DNA from: Cotesia glomerata | Taxonomy: Eukaryota > Arthropoda > Insecta > Hymenoptera > Braconidae | Direction of reading: 5' to 3' | Assembly (NCBI RefSeq): GCF_020080835.1 | Contig: NC_058159.1 | Coordinates: 15,563,101 to 15,627,100 of the forward strand | DNA: 64,000 bases | Part shown: in pieces, positions 24,126 through 35,426 of the stretch | How the letters are laid out: each line of letters begins with the position of its first letter | Numbering within the stretch: the stretch's first letter is position 1 | Notes under the pieces: generated by a model | What the model was told of the DNA's origin: nothing | The model's input: only the letters and a program-made list of their open reading frames with translations | Database searches by the model: none | Made by a program: the position numbers and the translations under genes

Positions 24126-24989
24126 TTAAATCACAATTACATGCTGTGTATTGAAAGAATTGGTTTCCTCTAGTACTAGGTTTAATCCAATCTGCATACT
24201 CTGGTTCTTTTTCGCAGTATTTTGAATATTTTTGATCTGTGTCGGGAAAGGATAATGCCTAATTAGTCTGTAACTTGTTCTCTGTATTAATGGAATTAAG
24301 TATTTGTAAATTATTTGCTGATGAAAAATTATCACTTCGATGTCTATGATTCCCAACAATAACCTCATGCCATCGTTGCTTGTTTCCGTCAGTAGATCTG
24401 AGTTACTATTTTCTTCTAAAATCTCTTCTAATCCTGGTTTTATAACAGTTGGCGAATATACGTCACGAATTGCTCGACCTTCGTATGCCGCTAGAGCGAC
24501 AAAAAATGCTGTAGCGGTGATTTTGTCCATTAGTATAATTTCAGCATCTATTTTCTCCCAGGTGGCTCCGTTTCCTATTTTTAGACCTCCTTGATTGAGG
24601 TTGATAATCCATTTACCCTTTTCTGTTCTTCTTATCTTTTCTCCACTTTCCATGATTTTAAGGATTTCTTGAGTGTATTGTAGGGTTCCAGCGGTGGTAA
24701 ATGCTTTCCGTATACTGCAGCGGTGGATGCTATCGCGCATTCGGGTCTTCATTCGTCTGATCTGTTCTCTCCATTCCCTGCATTGGCTGCTCGATTCTTC
24801 TTTCGCTACCTCGTTTATCTTCTCTTCCAAAATTCCGATTTTCCTTTCCTCGTCCTCGATGTTCATAAAGGTTATAATTGTTTTGTTGCGGGCGAATGGC
24901 CGATACTCTCCTATATCCTCTGAGTACAATCCCCTTCTGTTGTCCAAAGCGATGACCCTAGACAAGGATCCCCGAGTTGGCTCCATCAA
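24126..24989 (-). CDS. Viral/retroelement envelope-like protein (fusion-type), possibly partial
   Basis: An intact 287-residue frame, not firmly identified. The first 120 residues are charged, with a KTIITFMNIEDEE segment and a coiled-coil-like stretch (EERKIGILEEKINEVAKEE). Near residues 215-250 the run IYKYLIPLIQ...YRLIRHYPFPT resembles the segment that precedes the cysteine-rich region in baculovirus-F/errantivirus-type Env proteins. No signal peptide, furin site or transmembrane anchor is seen, so the protein would be truncated at both ends. A TTATTATTATTCTAG splice-acceptor-like site lies just upstream of the start. It follows the glycoprotein at 25210-27033 on the same strand. Env-like is my best inference; an unrelated protein cannot be excluded. 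Confidence 0.4.
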   Translation of the reverse strand: MMEPTRGSLSRVIALDNRRGLYSEDIGEYRPFARNKTIITFMNIEDEERKIGILEEKINEVAKEESSSQCREWREQIRRMKTRMRDSIHRCSIRKAFTTAGTLQYTQEILKIMESGEKIRRTEKGKWIINLNQGGLKIGNGATWEKIDAEIILMDKITATAFFVALAAYEGRAIRDVYSPTVIKPGLEEILEENSNSDLLTETSNDGMRLLLGIIDIEVIIFHQQIIYKYLIPLIQRTSYRLIRHYPFPTQIKNIQNTAKKNQSMQIGLNLVLEETNSFNTQHVIVI

Positions 24990-25209
24990 TGCACTAGAAT
25001 AATAATAAACATGAACAACTCACACCCTTTCCCCGTTTTTTTTTTTTTTTTTTTTTTTTGTGTTACGATTATGCATATTTATGTGTATATGTGTATGTTT
25101 TGTGGCTTAATGCTAAAGTAAATGTCTTTCTTTTAGAATCGCGACTCTTTTTTCCTGGTTTCCTCCAGATTTCCTTTTTGTCGCCTCGTTTTTTCTTCCT
25201 CGTTGTTTC

Positions 25210-27033
25210 TCAGAGAGGCTCCTTGGCTAGATGCAACAATAAGTGAGTTATGGAGGATAATATTGCTCCTAGCAGATATAGACTCCAACCGTAGGCTCTG
25301 TGTAGCGTATATCCATGAACTGCCGTATCGATTATTATCTTTAAGAATTTTAATACCATGATTACTACGATTACTACAGCACTAGCTGTGCCAAATACCA
25401 AGAATCCTCCCTATAATTTCTCCCACTGTTTTTTCGCTAAATTTTCGATGTCTGCCTCGTCAATGAACTTTGCCATGGATATTCCCGAAATTCCTGAAAT
25501 TGTCCTTCCGGTGGCTCCTCTTACTATGTTGTTTACTGCTACCGGTGTTTCTACTGGTAGCATTATTCTGTTTCTTAATTTTTCAAGATCTTTTTCCGTG
25601 TATATTCCACTCGTTGCCAGATGTTTCAGATCTTCATAACTCCAAGTTGGTGTCGTTAATGGGCTCAAGGTTTGTGGTCTGACAGTATCTTCGAAGTCGG
25701 GTTTCATTGTAATCCATGCTCCGTCTATTTCGTATCCTACTGCTAACAGCTGATTAAAATCCACCATCGTTCCTCCTTTGATCAGCATCCTCGACTTCGG
25801 GGTTAGGAACCAACTCTCATTCTTATATTTTACTGGTAGTTCTTGATAACACTCCTGTGTTTTTCTTAATGTCACTTCTACTGCTACACATTTTATTAAA
25901 TATATTATTTCTCCGGCAAGACTTGCGTAATATCCTGGGCCCTTCATTATGGCGTAAGCAAATTCTTCTGGTTTAAGTCCTGAGAACATAAGTGCATTGG
26001 AAATTACCTGCCTCTCTACTTCACATTTGTGTAGCAATATGTCTCTGTACAGAGCTTTCATTTGACGTTTGATATGTTTTTCTACGTATATAAATTTTGA
26101 ATTTATGTATGTGAAGATATCTAAATCGTGAGTTGCGATTGGTCACGTTCTCGCTCCGTGTTCTCCTGGTTTTATTATCCTGATTAATAGTTTCGGGTGT
26201 TCTGTTTGAATTAATTTGTAACCGGAAACTTCTTTTTCCATGTTCTTTGACAGGGCGTAGGTCGTCTCCTCTGTGTTCAGAGTATAAATTTCTGGTTCTC
26301 CCGGTTCACCCGATAGAATCAATCCCGGACCCTCATATACTGTGAGATGGTTGGCTGTACAAGAATCATCCCTGATGACTTCCCAAAACACATAATTCCC
26401 TGATTGGTCGATACACTCTCCTTCTGCCCAGGCACATCTTGATCCGCTTCCTAAAATTATTTTGTTACTGGCTTGTTCAATAGTCGCATAATAGTTCTTG
26501 ATTGTAATTTTTACGGTCGCCTCCACGAGAACTCCGTCCCATGTGCCAAATGGATCGCTGTATGAAACTCCCGTGCATTTTCCATCCACTGTTGTTTTTC
26601 CTGCTAGCATTATAGTCCGAAAATCAGTACTATTCCTTTTTACTCCTTCTATAAATCCTGAATCGCCCATCCTTAAGCTTCCTTCTTCTTGTAATTTTTT
26701 ACACTATCTATAATCAAGCTCATAAATGTACTCTTGTCTTCCGTTCGTTACTGCGAAAGTGTGATACCAATATCCGCAATACGTGATCACTCGATTCACT
26801 TCTACTCTACACTCCCGCACTTCCGTATTTTTGAATTCCGCTAGTTGCAGCAATTGTAAAGTTACAGCTTCTTCTCTCGGGTTCCTGAGAGGGATGTTGC
26901 ACTCTCCTACTGCGACCGCTGACATCGTTGTCACGTTCATTGAAATTCCTCCACAGTCATATCCTATTAATGCCTGTGTTGTCTGGATGATCAGCAGCAT
27001 CATTAGTAATAATCTTTTTATCGCTTTACTCAT
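25210..27033 (-). pseudogene. Endogenous chuvirus-like (mononegaviral) glycoprotein, three in-frame stops
   Basis: One reading frame runs from ATG 27033 to 25210 with three stops and no frameshift: TAG at 26704-26706, TGA at 26143-26145 and TAG at 25411-25413. An N-terminal hydrophobic segment (LLLMMLLIIQTTQA) looks like a signal peptide. The ectodomain is cysteine-rich with several NxT/S sites (for example NVTT). The end has a long hydrophobic segment (VVIVVIMVLKF) suited to a membrane anchor. Block order and cysteine pattern match the chuvirus-type glycoprotein family, which is also found in insect genomes and in some BEL/Pao retroelements as a captured envelope. The stops make this copy non-functional. 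No polymerase or nucleoprotein gene was found beside it. Confidence 0.7.
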
Positions 27034-28232
27034 TCTGCAAAAATTTTATGGCATTAATTTATAACTTTTTATCTGTATTTTTTTTGGATCGACAAGATTC
27101 TCTTTCATCTGTATTTTACTTGGTGAACAATATCATTGGGCATGAAACGACAATTGCGAATTACTTAATTAACTATTCTTAAAATTATTAGTTATGAAAA
27201 AAAAAGCATTTTAATCTACCAATTATTATTATTATCTTAATATAATATATATTATATCCTAATCGTTTTTTCAACGACTGAGTACGTATCCAACCGTAGA
27301 TTTATTCCCCATAAAATATGAGAACACAAGGATAGAGTTATTCTTTTCTCATCTGTATCGCTTCTCCAGACGTGCTGACAGTGCTTTTCTAAGTACTTTA
27401 TCTATGTTGGACCCGGTGGTCCCACTTGCGTCTACTTAATTAGAATACTTATTCCGCTCCAACTGATCACATCTCTAGCAGTGACAGTTTAATAATTAAA
27501 GAAATCTTCGAAGAAAAGGGAAGAAAAAAAAATTTTTTCATTCAACATGTCCAATTATATCTCGATCTCTCATTTCCTTCGATGCCTACAAGTCTCCAAT
27601 AGGATTGACGGGGTAAGTTATTATAAGATTATATATTTTTTGTTTTGATTTAAACGAATTATCATAGCTAATTCTGAATCCTCCCTAAAATTTGTTTATT
27701 ATTTTCAGGAAATTTTAAGAATGTGTCACATTCTGAAAACACTAATTGATGAATAGTTCAGATTGTAGTTCTGTTAAAAGGAGAGGAGAGAAAAAAAATT
27801 TTGCTTTGTGAGTCGTAAATGTGCGGAATATATATGATCTAGTGAATTTAAAGTTCCCGTGAGCATAATAATTTTTCAATTAGTGAAACCCCAAAAAAAA
27901 ATGATTTCATAAAAATTTCCTTTACAAAAATTTTCCTCAATTAACCTTCCTAAAAAAAAATTATTTTAATTTAGGAAATTTGAAAAAGACGGAAAGAGAA
28001 AAAAAAATTATGAAATTCCTTGAGTCGATTCCCTTTTTATTTTCAAAAAAAAAAATTCTTGAAAAGAGGTTTCCTGGAATTATTCTCTAAATTCAGAAAT
28101 AACTTCCGTACCCTTTAATTTTCCTTTCGAATAAAGGGATTCCTTATTATTAATTAGTATATTTTATCTTAACTGAATTTAGTCGGGTAAGTATATATCT
28201 ATCATACATATGTACTTATCATACATACTCAA
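27034..28232. other. AT-rich non-coding DNA
   Basis: Nothing recognised; A-runs and short poly-T tracts only. Confidence 0.5.

Positions 28233-28324
<92 letters not shown>
28233..28324. repeat. (TA)n microsatellite
   Basis: About 46 TA units followed by a small GC-rich hairpin (CGGTCGGC ... GCCGACCG, about 28326-28373). Confidence 0.95.
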
Positions 28325-28326
<2 letters not shown>

Positions 28327-29005
28327 GCGGTCGGCGAAAGGGACGTACGTTTACGTATTTTTTGCCGACCGTCGGCGAAAACCCCATATGTCGTATTTAT
28401 TTATTTATTAAATTTTGATCCTAAAGCAAGTCCTCCCTAAGGACCATCATAATTAAGTACATAATGAGTGCATATTAAATTAATATAATATTAATTATAA
28501 TATGGATATGATATTAATTAATAGAATATAATAAATAAATTATTAATAATTTAATATGATAAGTAACGTGATAACATAACATAATAGGTAATACTCAGTA
28601 TAATAATAATAAGAATTGTTATTGTCATTGAATCTTTACAACATTGTTTACACAGTTGTAAGGGTCTTTATTGAAATACAAAGGTTGTATGATAGTATAA
28701 AATACTGGGTTTTCGCAAACATTCTAGCAAGAGTAAGAAGGGGACACTTTGGTTTTACTAAAAAATTTTTATTTTGTATTATCAATGTCATGAGATCGTT
28801 CAGTCATTACAGGCGTTTATGGCATCCGGGAACCATAAGGGCGCATAGAGAGAATTTTTAACTTCCCTCTAAGAAAATTGAAAATTTTCGAAAATCGGGA
28901 AATTATTAGTTTTACTCCGGTTTTTTAAAATCGAGTTTTCAACAGATCTCGATGTGTTGAGGTCCTAGAAAGCTCCCCCAAATGTTTTCGTGATGATGTC
29001 CGTAC

Positions 29006-29199
<194 letters not shown>

Positions 29200-29214
29200 C
29201 CGTATGTAAAACTC

Positions 29215-32200
29215 TCATAACTTTTGAACGACTTGACCGATTTTACCGCGGTTGGCGCCATTCGAAAGGTCATTCAAATTCAAATTTTTTTGAATGTGTT
29301 TTTTTAGAATAACTTTCAAACTGCTTTATCGATCGATTCCAAAAACCAATCAGCTCTTAACATTAAAAAAATCACATCGATCGCCTTCAAGCCAGTTAAA
29401 ATCGGTTGATTCTTTTGTGAATTTTCGATGACGAAAACAATAGAGAAAAAGTGATTTTTTCGAACTATGTCGGAATTTCCGGTCTGATCAATTTGTGTTT
29501 AAAAGTTTATCATAGAATTTAAAAAACTGCGTCGAATGTTGCCAACCGCAGGAAAGTCGGTTCATTCATTTAGAAGTTATTGCGGGTTAAAAATTAAAAA
29601 AATAGTGAGCTCGAAGAGCTCAAAAACGTAATAAATGCAATCATAAGCGCTCAGGTATGAAATTAGCGAGAAGTTGCAGGTATGGCCTTTAGGTTCAACC
29701 GTTTTTCTAATTTTGTTAAGTATCGACTTTTTGGAAAAAAAAAATTTCCTCCCTGGCAGATCCGAATCACGGTAAAATACCGTAATTAAGGTGATTCACG
29801 GTAAATTCACGGTGAAAACCCGTAATTCGGTCATTTACCGAACTTCTCGGTAAAAAACGGTAAAATCACCGTGTTTTCACGGTAATTCACGGTGAATTAA
29901 CCAAAATTTACGGTGAAATTTTTATGAAACACCGTAAAATCACCGCAATTCTTCGAGATCTCAAATGACGGTAAAGTGAAACGATTACGGTAAAATACGG
30001 TATTTCCCTGAAACACCGTGCCGTTACCTTTTCGTGTAATTTTGAGCTTGGTGGACATAATGTCTTATTCCGTATATTTTGACTAGCTGAAACTGAATGT
30101 CACAAATATTCTTGCGAAATCATGGGCCATCAATTGTTTACAGCCATTTATTTAAACAATTGTTAAAAAAAATATATTTTTATTAAAGAAATAGTTCTTT
30201 TTATTTTGAATAATTTTAAGGCGAAAGTTACTTTTATAAAATTTTTTTTAATAGTTTTTGAGTTGTGAATTTTTTTTAATTTGAAATATATAATTTTTCA
30301 CAATTTTGACGATTATTGACAAAAGGAAAAATTCTTTAATATTAAAATGAATATGTATGAATGTAAAGAAGATCACCGCAAGTTCCTATTCAAAATATAA
30401 AATTCTGTTGTTTGTTCTTAATACAAAAACAGAGCAATCAAAGTTGTTCCATTTGACAAGTAACTCGTTACACTTGGCGGCGTATGCGCGCAGCGAGCAT
30501 TCGTTGTCTTTTTTTTTCAAACGTTTTATATAAATAATTTTTGGTGAAATCACCGTGATTTTACAGTAAATCACGGTGATTTCACCGAGAATCGCGGTGA
30601 TCGTGCACGGTCAAATCACCGTGCAATCACTGTAAATACCGGTAAATCGGATCCGCCAGGGTTCTTATTTCTATATTTTTAGAGCATAATTACGTTAATA
30701 CTCAAAAATAAATTTATTATGCTTTTTTAACCATATCTTTTGCTGTTTACCGCTCTTGTATCTGTAATGCAATATATCATTTTCTGTATACTACTGTGCT
30801 TATTTATGATTTTTTAAACATTTCTTTTTGTTATTTTCTGAAGCGGCAAAGAGACGTTTAATAAACAAAAGAATCTTGGTACTTCCACGCCATAATTAAA
30901 ATTGTTTTCATATTATTTTGTAGAAAAGATTAATTATCAAGCAAATTAAATTTCAATATATCTAAAGCCCACACGATAGTTGTATTATTTAACTAAGTTA
31001 ATGTTTTGAATACTTGAAAATTAATACACAAAAAATATTAGATTAATTAAAATTATCATTGTTTTTTTTCTAATAGATATGAGCTATTGAATATTATTGA
31101 TTGAAATCTATTCATAGCAATAGTTTCTATAACAATTATAATAATTACCATTATGATTGTAATACCTACCGTTACAATACTAGTCATAATTACTATCTTT
31201 AGAATAAAATGTTTTTATAAATGCACGAAATGATCTCATGATATTCTGATGGTTAATATTACCATAAATAGTTTCTATCTATTAACATTTTATGGCTAGT
31301 ATCTATGAAAAGAGAATGGCGATAACTATAATTAATTGATTTTCTTCGTATAGCATTTTAGCGTTAGGCATATTTTCATTTTCAAATTATCACTTTACAT
31401 GAGAAAATTTTCTAATACCATTATTGTCGCCTGGGATATAGTTCTAACATTATTTACTTCTGGAGAAGTTATTATAAATTTTCGAGTTTGAATGTCAGTT
31501 ACTATTTTATTTATAATCACATATGTCAGTAATAAAAAGTTTTTGTTTACAAGTTGAATTTTTTTCCAGCAAATAGTAGAAAAAAAATAATCAATATTTT
31601 TTCAGTTATTAAATTTTCGATCTTTAACTATTTTATGACAGAAATTTGTAAAACAAATTAACTTCTGAATTGAAAAAAAAAATTTCTCAAACTTAGTATG
31701 CTGAAAATCGGAACATATTTTATGCTAAATAAGTTAACAAAAAATTAGGAAAACGGTTGACCCTAAAGGCCATTCCGTCAACTTCCCGCTAATTCCTTAT
31801 ATAAGCGCTTAAAATTGCACTTATGATGTTTTTGAGCTCTTTGAGCTCAAAGAGACAGCTTTTCTATGCTTTTAAGCTCTAAGAGCTCTTCGAAAGCATG
31901 GTAGAAGTTCAGTAAAACACTATTATTTAAATTTTCAAACTGCAATTACTATTCAATAAATAAACCGATTTTCACGTGGTTGGCAGCATTCGACGTAGTT
32001 TTTTAAATTCTATGATATACTTCGAAACTCAAATTGATCAGACCGGAAATTCCGGTGTAGTTCGAAAAAATCACTTTATTTTCTATTTTTTCATTGACGA
32101 TAACTCACGAACAAATCGACCGATTTTTACCGGCTTGGCAGCGACCAACGTGGTTTTTTGATGTTAAAAGCTAAATAGTTTTTGGAATCGATCAGTATAG

Positions 32201-32240
32201 CCGTTTAAAAGTTATTCCAAAGAAACCACTTTTTTTTTAA
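29215..32240. repeat. Large inverted repeat made of two dispersed-repeat copies
   Basis: The left arm (about 29290-29725) and right arm (about 31743-32240) are inverted copies of about 450-500 bases. Shared landmarks include GATCGATTCCAAAAAC, CGGAATTTCCGGTCTGATCAATTTG, AGAATTTAAAAAACT-CGTCGAATG, the GAGCTC cluster and the CAACCGTTTT-CTAATTTT terminus. A MITE (29751-30661) and about 1 kb of AT-rich DNA fill the centre. A third copy lies at 16490-16890. Confidence 0.7.
29751..30661. mobile_element. MITE with arrays of CGGTGAATTCACCG-type palindromes
   Basis: The outer ends CCCTGGCAGATCCG and CGGATCCGCCAGGG are inverted repeats with one mismatch. The first 280 bases and the last 115 bases are dense in short palindromic words of the type CGGTGATTTCACCG, ACGGTAAAATACCGT and TCACGGTGAA. 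The 500-base centre is plain AT-rich DNA with no transposase. No clear target duplication was found. Confidence 0.75.
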
Positions 32241-32691
32241 TTTTTCAAGTAACATTCAATACTGGAATAACTAAATATCTCTGTTTTGAAAAATTATCTA
32301 AACATGAAAACAAATTTTTTTCAATTTCTGTGTGATGGATAAAATGGTTTTTGCAGATGAGTAATTAAAATCACTCGGTGCCCTACGTGATATTTTTTAT
32401 CTTTTGAAGCCTAAAATATTTTGTGAATATTAAAAACTATTCTCATAGTATATGTTATAGGTTTATTTCCCTTTATTCGATACGTTAATGATTGATTTGG
32501 ACTTATATTACCAGGTTGCTCGCATTATTTAGATTTATACTTTAAAAGAAATTTATGAAATTTTATTTTCAATTTTTTTCCTTTTTCCGTGAAAAAAAAA
32601 ATTAAATGAAAGTAAGAAAGCGAAACAATCCCTGTGGAAAGAAGTAAAAAATTCTTATGAAATATAAACAAATACACGTATCGAATCTATA

Positions 32692-33577
32692 TGAGGTATT
32701 CCATGCCAAATCGACCACTTTTGAACTCGATCCCTTTAGATTTAGCTGAAACTTTATCATTCTTTTCTACCCTTTGAAAAACATTTTTGAGAATTTTTTC
32801 AAATTTTTTTGTCCAACCCAAAAAAAGTTTTAAATTTTTCAAAAAAATGGCTTTTTTATTTTCAAATAGCCATAACTTTTTTTATATTGACCTTTGGGTA
32901 CTTTTTTTTTTTTTTAATTTTTGTTTTTGAATGAACTTTTCGAAAAAATACACAAAAAAAAATTAAATATGATCAATTCTATAAAATAATAGGTTTTTTT
33001 GAGCACAATCGTTATTTTTTCAAAGTTGGCCTTTTTTTATTATATTTCTTCTCAAAAAAAAACTTCAATCAATTTGACAACCTTAAAAAAAAATTGTCAA
33101 ATTTTCTAAAATAAAAGAAAAATTTTTTTTCAATTAAATAAAAAAAATATAAAAAAAAATCGGCCTTGCCCGGGATGAGCGGGAATAGTTGTCAAATTGA
33201 TTGAAATTTTTTTTTGAGAACAAAAATAAAAAAAAAAAGGCCAACTTTGAAAAAATAATGATTTTGCTCAAAAAAACCGATTATTTTACAGAATTGATCA
33301 TATTTAATTTTTTTTGTGTATTTTTTCAAAAAGTTCATTCAAAAACAAAAATTAAAAAAAAAAAAGGTACCCAAAGGTCAATATCAAAAAAAGTTATGGC
33401 TATTTGAAAATAAAAAAGCCATTTTTTTGAAAAATTTAAAACTTTTTTTGGGTTAAACAGAAAAATTTGAAAAAATTCTTAAAAATGTTTTTCAAAGGGT
33501 AGAAAAGAATGATAATGTTTCAGCTAAATCTAAAGGGGTCGAGTTCAAAAGTGGTCGATTTGGCATGGAATACCCCA
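32692..33577. mobile_element. Foldback MITE, 0.89 kb, TA target duplication
   Basis: A nearly perfect palindrome. The left end TGAGGTATTCCATGCCAAAT pairs with the right end (reverse complement) TGGGGTATTCCATGCCAAAT and arms of about 430 bases meet near 33130-33180 around a short GC-rich loop (CGGCCTTGCCCGGGATGAGCGGG). TA flanks both ends (32690-32691, 33578-33579). It has the same terminal consensus as the element at 21991-23436. Non-coding. Confidence 0.8.
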
Positions 33578-33847
33578 TATAGAATCTGATAGATCCATGA
33601 GATGCTTTATGTAGCATACATAGATTCATTGTATGCATTTGTCAATTATTTATAAGAATTTCTTTCATTTCCATAAAGATGACATTTTTAAAAATCAATC
33701 TATAACGACTTCATATAAATAGAAACTAACTAAAACAATACTAACGGTATTTGATGAATATTTCGCCAAAAATAGAGAAATAATATAAAAAAATCTTAAT
33801 TTTATTTTAAAAAATTGGTAAAAAACAATGACATCTAAGTTAGTTAA

Positions 33848-34574
33848 GGGGGAAATATGTGTAGAAGGCCGTTTTTATGCTGATTTTTATTAATTTTTTT
33901 AAGGTATAAAAAATTAATATTATTTATTTAAACTATCAGATTATCTTATAGATGTATTTATGAGTATTTTTTCGTATTAAACAACAGCATAACTTAATAA
34001 ATAGCGGAGATATCAGCTAATACACATCGTAAGTTGTCATCCGACTTAGTAGTTGGTGTGCAGTATGGAAGCCACAATTTTTATCTGAAATCAATGGCAC
34101 AGAAAAATTACTTTTTTTATAAGTGTATCTTCTATATGAACTTAAATTCCAAAAAAAAAAAGTAAAAATTTGCATTTTTTAGAAGGCTGTGAAATTAAGT
34201 CGTGACTTTTTACCATTTTTTCATACATCGTTTATTAAAAGAAAAATATTTTAAATAAAAATGTCGCTTCCGATGTAGGTTTATATTCAGCGTAATTGTA
34301 TGAAGAAAAGTAATTTTTCTGTGCCATTGATTTAAGATAAAAATTTTGGCTTCTATCGTGCACGCCAACTGCTAAGTCGGATGACAACCTACGATGTGTA
34401 TCAGCTGATATCTCCGCTATTTATCAAGTTATGCTGTTGCTTAATACAAAAAAATACTCATAAATACATCTATAAGATAACCTGATAGTCTCAATAACTA
34501 ACAAATATTTTCATACCTTAAAAAAATTAATAATAAATCAGCATGAAAACGTCTATCTTCACGTATTTCCCTCC
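33848..34574. mobile_element. Foldback element, 0.73 kb, TTAA target duplication
   Basis: The left end GGGGGAAATATGTGTAGA pairs with the right end (reverse complement) GGAGGGAAATACGTGAAGA; arms of about 330 bases surround a centre near 34180-34260. TTAA lies on both sides (33844-33847 and 34575-34578), as for piggyBac- or Kolobok-type elements. Arm identity is high over ACTTAGTAGTTGG, TATCTCCGCTATTTAT and AGATGTATTTATGAGTATTTTT. Non-coding. Confidence 0.75.
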
Positions 34575-34579
34575 TTAAG

Positions 34580-35426
34580 TACAATAATTCTTATAACTTA
34601 ATAATTGAATTTATTGTTTACCCCAAGCGATTAATGTTTTTTTTTTTTTTGACACATAGAGTATGTTTCATTATCAATATGAAAGTATTGATGTCTACAA
34701 AATAATTTAACTCTATCATTTAAATTATAATCATGTTAGACATATATTTATTTCTATAAAAGGTGAAGAGATTAAGTTTTCAATGTATCATAAAAAATTT
34801 TTTTTCAAATATGAGTAATTTTATCAGAAATTTCTACAAATAATATTTTATGAGTAAAATCAACATGAATATGTTAAATAAATAAAATTATTACCACAGC
34901 CCACGCGACAATTATAACAATTCTTTCAATTAAATACATAATGCAGGTATAAATCGATTAAATTATAATAACATTCATTAACTTTTGATAATAATGTCAT
35001 AAACTCTTTTTATTTTAAACACTACATGTTACATTATATCGTTACACTTAATAAATTAAATAATTCAATTCTTTTTCATTTAAAGAATCTGATATAATAA
35101 TTTCTAACATCTTGAAAACTGAACTTGAATCTCCAAATAGACTCAATTCAATAAGCTTGTAGAATGTTATAATTCATATGTCATGAATCAGATAAACGCT
35201 CGTTTAATCAACAACCTTAGTTTTATTTAACTTAGATGTATAACTTAATAACCAATTGTTAAGTACTTTAATTTTTTTAACGTACGTAACATGAATAAAA
35301 TTTATATCTTGTAATAAAACATATAAATTATTGAATTTATTCAACTTCGAACTTTATGAGTCTTAATACTAATTATTCCAATCAACAGACATACTCTCAT
35401 AAAACTTTCTGTTTCAATATGCGTTT
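34580..35426. other. AT-rich non-coding DNA
   Basis: Nothing recognised; it is the 3' flank of the recombinase-like gene. Confidence 0.5.

Noticed and set aside
25210..27033. Programmed stop-codon readthrough in the glycoprotein
   Set aside because: Three different stops with no shared context or downstream structure; mutation is simpler.
28210..28440. 76-residue ORF with Ile-Tyr repeats
   Set aside because: Translation of the TA microsatellite.
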